From contig OX463785.1 of assembly GCA_949825025.1 (NCBI GenBank), forward strand, positions 18,973,971-19,037,970: DNA of 64,000 bases, read 5' to 3'. Position numbers and translations under genes: made by a program. How positions within the stretch are numbered: position 1 is the stretch's first letter; every line of letters starts with the position of its first letter. This DNA comes from Siphlonurus alternatus. Taxonomy: Eukaryota > Arthropoda > Insecta > Ephemeroptera > Siphlonuridae. Below are positions 57,301-64,000 of this stretch, in pieces. The notes beneath the pieces were generated by a model, which saw nothing but the letters and a program-made list of their open reading frames with translations, made no database searches and was not told where the DNA came from.

Positions 57301-60300
57301 GATTGTGATTAATCATATAGAGCAATATTATTTTTAATTACAATAAATATTAAATCCTTTCTATCCCTAATATAATTATAATACAGTAAGTGATATTTTT
57401 ATTAAGAGGAAAAGACCAACAAATAATTTCCCCCCTCAATTCACAACTTACTGTAACTAAAAAAACAAAGTACAGGATTGACTTACGCAATTATGGGGGC
57501 TTGAGGATCTTCGCTATCAACGCCGGCAGGTAATTCTGACGTAGACGATGCACCTTGAGGCGGGAGGAAATTTGGTGGATACGGCGGACAATTTTGTCCT
57601 AGATACGGGGGAGGAAAAGCACCATAAGGTGGGGGAGGATAGCCGTGAGGGTTGAACCCCATAGCATGTTGTTGATGAGGGGGAAACGGAGGATATTGTG
57701 GACCCCTATCTGATCTCCAATAAGGGTCGTTGGAGTAAGGGTACGGTGGCCTTGGAGGAAAATATGCAGGGGATGGTCCCTGCATGAAGGGAGGCATATG
57801 ATGTTGGGGTGGAAAACTGGGGTTCATAGGGAAAGGGAAATGGTAGTTAGGGCCCATACCAGGGGGAGGAATAGATGTATTTGTAGACGGGGGCGGATCT
57901 AAAATGAAAATAAAAACATGTTATTGATATGTAACTAAGGACCAATTTCATAAACAAACATTGGATTTAATGTTATGACAATGTTTTTGTGCCATGGACA
58001 ACCTTTATGAAATTTGTTTATAGCAGAAATGTATAGAGGGTGTGAAGTTATGGTACTCTGATTTAATTTTCAGATTTTTTAGAGCCCGGGAACTATTTGA
58101 AATAAAAAAAAATATATATATTTTAAGTACAGAGATGCGTAAATAGGCGTCATAAAACGATAGGACCTAAAAGGGGAGTGATTTCAAACCTGACCTCGGC
58201 AAAACTTTTTAGCAATACTTCCTGGCCTTTAAAAAATCTGAAAAAAATCAGGGTAATATAATTTTATACCCTCTCTTTATTTTTGCAAATAAAAAATCTT
58301 CATGTAGGTTGTCCATTGTACGTACTGAATTAAAATTATGACGTTTCATTGTCATGATTTAATGAATTTATTTGCAGCAAATGTTTATGAAATGAAATTG
58401 GTCTTAAAAGTTTAAGATAAAACTATAATATATTGTACAGTCATAATGTCTTTATTTAATATTGTCAGCATAATTCTCTCATAATTTCTACGTTAATTTC
58501 TAGGTATAAGCAAAACTGCAAGAAGCTAGATTGCCAGAAAAATATTTAATAGCAAAAACAACAAACAAAAAGAATGTTCAATGTTGGTAATAGATAAATT
58601 TTCTTTGCTGTAGTTATTGACACTCATAATAATTATTACTGCAAGCTGTTAAAAAAAAATCTGATTACTGTACTTGCTTTTCATGATCCATAACATTTTA
58701 TAAAACATTATATAATACAATAAGTAATCTTCTACATATCTTGTTTATAAAAATTCCAAACAAAGAAGAACAAAAATAGCAAAAATTGTGAAATTTTGTA
58801 CTGTGTTTGTTTTTATCGTTAGTTTAAGCAAGTTTGGCAATTTAGTTCCAGCAGCTAATAATTTCATATAAAAGCATGCACAATAATGACATTATGTGTT
58901 GTGTGATGTACGTTTGGGCAAAGCAAGAGAGCAAATTAGAGGCCAACAATACTGTTTTAAATTACGAGTCGTTGACGTTGTTGTTGACGTTTTTCGTTGT
59001 TTATGGGATGGTGGAGGATACACAGTTTTGACAATTCTCATTACAACCCATTCCAAATATGTTAATCCGTAGCCTGGAAATTAAAGATAACACAAACATG
59101 TCATACATAAGCAAAAGCAAAGAAACAAAACAAGATGCTATTTACCACATGCAAATTAAATTAAAAAAAAAAGTGCTCAAAGCAAAAATAGCAGCTGACA
59201 AATTATAATTTCTGTATTTACAAATCGTCGCCCTAGAATATAAGTGTCTTAAATGCCACTGATTTTTGTTACAATTAAAATACCTTAAGCCGGTATTACA
59301 TGATACAATCTTGCATACAATTTTTCCTTACAAGAAAATTTCGTCTCCATACAAATAAATGGAGTATAGCCGCGTTCACAATTGGCGTCAAATTTTTCTA
59401 GACGCAGCGTCAAAAGCCTCTGATTGGTAAAAAAACTGACGCGCGCATGCACGTGATTGCAAGCTTCAGACGCTTCTGACGCGCGTCTAGAAAAATTCGA
59501 CGCTTATTGTGAACCCGGCTTATATGTTTTCTTGCAAGGAAAAATTGTATGCAATAATTAGAAAAATTGTATCATGTAATACCGGCTTTATGCTACATAT
59601 ACATAAGGTCTATAATTGCATCAAAATCTCATGATTTATGATTATGACACTTCTATTCTAGGGTACAGTAACAAATTTAGTGCAATGGAGGAGCCACATG
59701 ATTTTTTCATTTCATTTCATTAGGATACAGGGTCTTAAATGGACAACCTTCTTGATTTTTTTTAATTGCATATTTGGATGAAGAACTTTGAGTTATGCAT
59801 TGTCAATTTTTTTCATATTTTGTTTCCATCCAAAACCCTCAAAATCAAGAAGAAAGACGCTGTGACGTCATAGTCATGCAACATCATTCTCTATGCTTGC
59901 ATGTTAAATATTTTCATGACTATGACGTCACAGCGATTTGCAACAAAATTTTAAGGGTATCAGAGAGTTAAAAAAAAAAAATCTGAAAAAACATTGACAA
60001 TGCATCATGACTCAAGGTCCTCTATCCAAATATTCAATAAAAAATCATGAAAATTTTCTATTGTGTTTGTCAATTTTTTTAGATTTAATTGAAACTTCTA
60101 ACACTAAAAGAAAATCATGCTGCAAAAACAAGGATTTTGTATGAATGGATAGGTTATCTCTATACTAATAGCATTAAAGCTACTGAGGCAAATCTCCAAC
60201 GTAAGATGGCGACCGAGCGCAACCATCTGCATTGTAAACTGTATGGAAGTTCCCCAACGTAAGATGGCGGACATGCCATTGGTTACTGCTGTAACCGCCA

Positions 60301-63300
60301 CCCACTTCCTCTTCACGACTGTGCCTCACCGACGGCAGTACCATCACCTATCCATACATACAAAATCCTTGTGCAAAACGCTGTGATATCATAGTCACGA
60401 ATAAAAATATCATGCAAGCATACAAGTAACAGCGTGCTTCACTTCCATTTTGAAGGTGTTTAAGTTAAAAAAATATTTAAATGTTGTTCATATGTCACAG
60501 TTTTCTATCCTGTACAATATTCAATAAAAAATCATGCAGGTTATCGATTACTAGGTTAGTAATAATGCAGTGAAAGAGGTACGGTGATGAGCAATAAAAA
60601 ATTATAAAAGAAAATTATATTGATGCGTTGAACATGTGACTGCAATGTAATGATGCAAGTTATAAAATAAAATTAATGTGCATTGAAAAAGATTACTTTT
60701 TTTTTTATTTATTTATACTGCAATCCAACGCAATAATAAAAAAAAATCAAGCCAATATTATTCTTCCATATTTTATTGAAAGTATTTAAACAACAGCAAA
60801 AGTGTGCAAATAGTTACTGTAAATTAAAAACAATGCCATTAATAGTTATCATGTCAAGGCAATCACAGTGTTCCAAGAAATATTTTAGTGACTAAATTGT
60901 CATATTTTTAGTCCCCTTTTATTATATGCCACATCCAAGCTAGTTCAGTACATTTGCAATGTTGATGATACCCCCCATTACCATGTTAATCACACTATGA
61001 ATTTTCTCTTTTTCTGAAACTACAGTAATCTGATGAAAAAAATTCAATCTGTAACAGAAAAAAAAAAAAAAAAAAAAAATCCAATAAAAAGTGGGACCTA
61101 GCGATTGATACACAGCGTATCTACTCTCTCTCTCTCTCTCCTTTTTATTTTTTATTTTTTTGTCAAATACTGTACACTGTAGAGTACATGGTGAGAAATT
61201 ACAACTAACCATAAAACTTATTTCATAAGCATTAATAAAGCCTACTAGGCCTACCTTTTATCTACTTTAAAGGGAATTTTGCTTGACAAAATTTGTAAAT
61301 TACTGTGCAGGGTATTAAAAGCAGATCTTGTCCCAGGACTTTTTCAATAAATGAATATTAAGGAGTAAAAAATGCATTACAATGTTAATAAAGTAAGTCT
61401 ATTTAAAGTTTTAAAACCGATAAACGATAATAAATTAAAAATCAATTAAATAGGGTAAAATTATTTTTAAAAACAAATTTAAATCTAAATAAATATGTAA
61501 TAAGTACTAGACATTAGGCGCAATTTACTCAATGATATTAAAGGCTATTCTTCTACCTTCACATTCTCTTCGTGAATCCACTAATGCTAACATGTGTCGC
61601 TATAGTCAAGTACCTAAGTCTAATGATCATCGTCCTTGCTAACACTCACGTCCTGTGCTGGCCTCTATCTCTCCGCCAGAGCTGAGACTAGAGAGGCTCA
61701 TCCTGTCGTCCTCCAGTTTCTCGTCCTGCAAGGGTGTCGACTGTCGGCTGTCCAGAGGACTACCGGTGGGTCCGAGAATCACAGACGAAGAGTCCCGACG
61801 CTCTCGCTTGCTATTCTCTCCCAGCAGTAGGCCGGCAGTTTCCTCTTCCTCCTTCTTCTTTGCCGCACGAGCCTGGCGAGATAATTATTCATTAGTTGAA
61901 CAGCTTTTAATATTGTATTTTATTGGGACAAGATTGGTTATCAGTAATCAGATGCATTTGAGGTTATGTACTCCAGAAAAGGAGGCTGTGGATAATAAAA
62001 TTTTAAAAAAATCTAGAAAATGCATCACATACTGAAAATTAAAAATTTAACATGTTATTGTTTTTGGTATGTGAATTTTTGTATCTTTTAAAAATAGTTT
62101 GAATAATTCTCTTAAATTTTCTTGAAATTTATCAATACAGTATCCATTTTACAATACTGTATTTTTTTTCTAAACCAAGAATTATCTTAATTGCCTGATG
62201 ACCCTGCTATATCGTTTAATAAATACATCAATTTTTTACACTGCACTGAATTACCGTAGTTACATCATAATAGCCAAAAAAAAAAAAATAAAAATAGAAA
62301 TACAGAAAACACCCCAATTTTAAAGACTCTTATGTACCTGCTTGATTCCTATTTCATGCCACTTGAGGTAGTGCTCCTCGTTAAGGAAAGGTGATGGTGG
62401 GCACGACAGTGGCAACGGATGGTCTAGCTCGTCACTTGGGTCAGGTGGAGGTGGGGGAGGTTTCTCTTCCTCTTCAGGTGGGGGCGGGATTGGTGCTGGG
62501 GGTGGCAGAGGCGGCTTTTCTCCGTCATCTATCAGCGAGTCTGGCAAGTTCTCCGGCAACGGAGGTAGAATGGACTTGACCAACAATGCTGGTACTGTTG
62601 GTATCTTCTCTTCTTCACTAGATGAACGACTACGAAGAGGTTTTCTAAGTGAAGTTGATGATCTTCTACTACCTTTAATTTTATGTGATTTTTTCCGTCT
62701 TCCTGGTGATGATGTATTACAACCATTTTCACCATCATTTTCAGATTCAGAACTTACACCTAACATAAAAGGAGGTGCCATACCACCTTTACCTTTAAGT
62801 AGTAATTTAATTCTTGTATCAAGATCTAACATACCACTAGCTGTTGTATCTTTAGCATTAGCTGGTATTACTGGACTTGTATTTATTAAAAGTGGCGATG
62901 ATTTATCTGGAATTATAATTGGTGAATTAGTTAACGTAGTATTTTGTCTGTTAACTTCAGGTGGTGGTTGGAAAATCGGAACTGTATTTGGAGGAGGGTT
63001 CCATGTTGGTGTTGTTGGAGGTAATGGGGTCACTTGTTGAGTTGTACAAGGTGGCGGAACGTGTCTCAAAGTTTGTGGAGGTACTGCTCTATTTTCCCAT
63101 GTACCGGGTGGAGGAGGCATGTTCTGTTGATCCCATCCCCATGGAGGTTGAGGGGGATGAGGGGATGGTATTGGCATATGATGTATAGGAGGTGGTGGAT
63201 GATGCATATGAAGGGTTGGAGGAGGTACTTGGGGTTGAAATGGTGATTGTGGAGGGAAATTAGGAAAATGAGGAGTAGAGCTATGATTAAAATCAAAAGC

Positions 63301-63611
63301 TACTGGAGTGGAATTATTTGAATTTTGATAAGGAAACGATCTGTCGGATGAAGGGGCAGTACTGTAGCCGAGATCGCTAGATGTAGAACTACCTGGGGTA
63401 TGGATAGCATGGGGTGGGGGGTATTCTCTATGGGGTGGAGGCACTACAGGTGGTGGGGGGCGGGTTTGATCTACAGTGGCAGGTGGCACAGGCTGATCTT
63501 CAATTGTCAATTCACTCAATTTGTCTTCAGGTTCTTCTAAGGGACTGTCTTCTGGTTCTTGCTTCTTTTCTTGTGTCGTTCGCTGCCTGAATATCTTCCG
63601 ACATTCATCTC
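48389..63611 (-). CDS. SETD1: SETD1, histone H3K4 methyltransferase (C-terminal ~1,390 residues; 5' end outside window)
   Basis: Exons (reverse): 62338-63611, 61650-61872, possibly 58966-59073, 57487-57898, 54807-54936, 54380-54559, 53465-53708, 52142-52304, 50926-51763, 50133-50309, 49347-49604 and 48389-48562. All phases close. The order is a proline-rich region with acidic patches; a conserved block with [17 protein letters not shown]; a Ser-rich/acidic stretch; the WDR5-interaction (WIN) motif [13 protein letters not shown] ([22 protein letters not shown]); the SET domain ([51 protein letters not shown]); and post-[16 protein letters not shown] at the end. This is the catalytic subunit of the COMPASS complex. 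The N-terminal RRM should lie beyond 64000. Introns are crowded with foldback elements. Confidence 0.95.
52352..52687. mobile_element. Foldback element, family G2 copy
   Basis: AATGGACAACCTGCATATCA ... ATGTAGGTTGTCCATT. Inner TTTAAATAATTATTGAAAGT and complement. It lies 48 bp upstream of the SETD1 acceptor at 52304. Confidence 0.85.
53243..53400. mobile_element. Palindromic MITE, family K
   Basis: AAAGGAAAGGATAGGAATAA at left and TTATTCCTATCCTTTCCTTT at right; inner CCAGCAAGGCCTTACTGATC / GATCAGTAATGTCTTGCTGG. The loop is near 53315. Confidence 0.88.
53747..54065. mobile_element. Foldback element, family H2 copy
   Basis: ATGGACAACCTTCATGAA ... ATGAAGGTTGTCCAT. The centre has ACGCTGTGAAGTCATA and TATGACACCATAGCGTC, a decayed CRE pair. 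It lies 39 bp upstream of the SETD1 acceptor at 53708. Confidence 0.82.
55157..56876. mobile_element. 1.7-kb palindrome (large foldback element) in a SETD1 intron
   Basis: The left arm, from 55157 (TATATGTTAGCACCCAAAGC), and the right arm, ending at 56876, are near-identical inverted copies of about 760-800 bp around an unpaired core (about 55920-56075). Each arm holds tandem CAAAGCCGAA-type units and the same ~70-codon frame on opposite strands. The right arm has a ~50-bp tandem duplication (ACAAGGGATGTACTGTACGT) at 56285-56390. Confidence 0.9.
57994..58318. mobile_element. Foldback element, family G2 copy (diverged)
   Basis: CATGGACAACCTTTATGAAA ... CATGTAGGTTGTCCATTG. Inner TATAGAGGGTGTGAAG and its complement. 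It lies about 95 bp upstream of the SETD1 acceptor at 57898. Confidence 0.8.
58966..59073 (-). CDS. Candidate additional (cassette) exon of SETD1
   Basis: Good acceptor (TTTAATTTCCAG) and a GTAATT donor bound 108 bp that stay open in the phase linking the exons at 61650 and 57898 (phase 1 in, phase 1 out). It would add 36 residues ([20 protein letters not shown] ...). Length divisible by three makes it skippable. No family match remembered for this segment. Confidence 0.4.
59287..59589. mobile_element. MITE with a second MITE nested in it
   Basis: Outer ends AAGCCGGTATTACATGATAC and GTATCATGTAATACCGGCTT. The arms continue as TTGCATACAATTTTTCCTT / AAGGAAAAATTGTATGCAA up to the nested element. 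Confidence 0.85.
59368..59520. mobile_element. Nested MITE (TA-type target)
   Basis: Ends AGCCGCGTTCACAATTGGCG and CGCTTATTGTGAACCCGGCT. Inner TTTTTCTAGACGC and GCGTCTAGAAAAA. Flanked by TAT on both sides, inside the element at 59287-59589. Confidence 0.82.
59739..60545. mobile_element. Two CRE-bearing foldbacks, the second interrupted
   Basis: First: ATGGACAACCTTCTTGA ... TCCAAATATTCAATAAAAAA, with GCTGTGACGTCATAG and TATGACGTCACAGCG at 59860 and 59920. Second: about 60055-60545, whose AATCATGCTGCAAAA is separated from GTGCAAAACGCTGTGATATC by the insertion at 60129-60371. Confidence 0.7.
60129..60371. mobile_element. Nested MITE within the second foldback
   Basis: Ends ACAAGGATTTTGTATGAATG and TACATACAAAATCCTTGT; inner GGATAGG / CCTATCC. 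The interior has two CCAACGTAAGATGGCG direct repeats. Confidence 0.8.
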
Positions 63612-63759
63612 CTGTAACAAGAAATACAGTAATTGTATTTTAAAGCTGTTTTTAACAATATGCATGTTGCTCAAGGTTTTCATTAAAGAAGTATAAAACT
63701 TTCAACATCAGATGAATATAGAATAATTATTCTTTTCCACCTTATACTAGCAATTTTCG

Positions 63760-63927
63760 CTTCTGCTAATTATTTACTCCTGATTTAATCAATATAGATA
63801 TTGGAAATTGACTCTGTGATGTCACAACGACAAAGAATGACACTATAACATCATCGTGACGTCACAGAGTCAAATTTCAATATCAATTTTAATGAAAATA
63901 GGAGTACAGTAAATAATTACCACAGGC
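63760..63927. mobile_element. Palindromic MITE, CRE-bearing
   Basis: TAATTATTTACTCCTGATTT at left and GGAGTACAGTAAATAATTA at right; inner TTGACTCTGTGATGTCACAA / TGACGTCACAGAGTCAAATT. It lies 5' of the SETD1 exon at 63611. Confidence 0.82.
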
Positions 63928-63987
63928 AAAAGAGGTGTAAGAGAATAATTAATTGTATGTACCTTCAAGTGAAATTTTCATGCACCT

Positions 63988-64000
63988 TTAAGGGTAAGGT
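63988..64000. mobile_element. Start of a family B or D foldback (cut by window edge)
   Basis: TTAA followed by GGGTAAGGT, identical to the first bases of the element at 14670. Only nine element bases are visible. Confidence 0.5.

Noticed and set aside
62391..63246. Forward-strand frames opposite the proline-rich SETD1 exon
   Set aside because: Complement of low-complexity proline codons; no independent support.

Overview
The window is nuclear DNA of an animal, most likely an arthropod. It has spliced genes with GT-AG introns, AATAAA signals, a metazoan SETD1, CDK5RAP3 and NSRP1, secreted astacins and a degenerate trypsin-like protein, in very AT-rich DNA full of foldback elements. Chelicerate or crustacean affinity is plausible from the short single-domain astacins and the trypsin homologue, but it cannot be settled from the window alone. 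There are no operons, CRISPR arrays or tRNA/rRNA genes that I can support.

Layout. 660-3511 (-): 5' two-fifths to half of CDK5RAP3, running off the left edge. It is head to head, across about 240 bp, with NSRP1 (3751-6652, +). 7769-8395 (-): an orphan astacin last-exon relic and one unassigned terminal exon. 9497-15977 (+): a seven-exon secreted S1 serine-protease homologue that has lost His57 and Asp102. 18570-24722 (-): an eleven-exon VPS9-domain protein related to the N-terminal half of ANKRD27/Varp, without ankyrin repeats. 28385-35975 and 37967-40873 (+): two tandem six-exon astacin metalloproteases with identical intron phases. 41321-45854 (-): a six-exon gene for a 150-residue secreted protein that I do not recognise, convergent with the second astacin. 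48389 to beyond 63611 (-): the C-terminal ~1,390 residues of SETD1 (WIN motif, N-SET, SET, post-SET); the N-terminal RRM lies beyond the right edge. I derived all exon boundaries by reading splice sites, and the phases close in every assembled model.

The non-coding DNA is dominated by short palindromic (foldback) DNA elements in at least eight sequence families. Several have TTAA target sites and shared GGGTAAGG-like ends (piggyBac-like); one is hAT-like with a perfect 8-bp duplication; several are nested. Many carry paired TGACGTCA (CRE-type) octamers at their centres, and several lie within 20-100 bp of splice acceptors. A 1.7-kb palindrome sits in a SETD1 intron. There are also polyA-tailed and tRNA-derived SINE-like repeats, a LINE 3' fragment and an LINE ORF1-like reading frame.

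The housekeeping genes (UFMylation adaptor, splicing regulator, Rab GEF, H3K4 methyltransferase) flank a block of secreted, probably extracellular digestive, cuticular or host-interaction proteins (trypsin homologue, two astacins, the novel 150-residue protein). No single new biochemical system is evident. The most unusual features are the novel secreted gene, the inactivated protease, and the dense nested CRE-bearing foldback elements.
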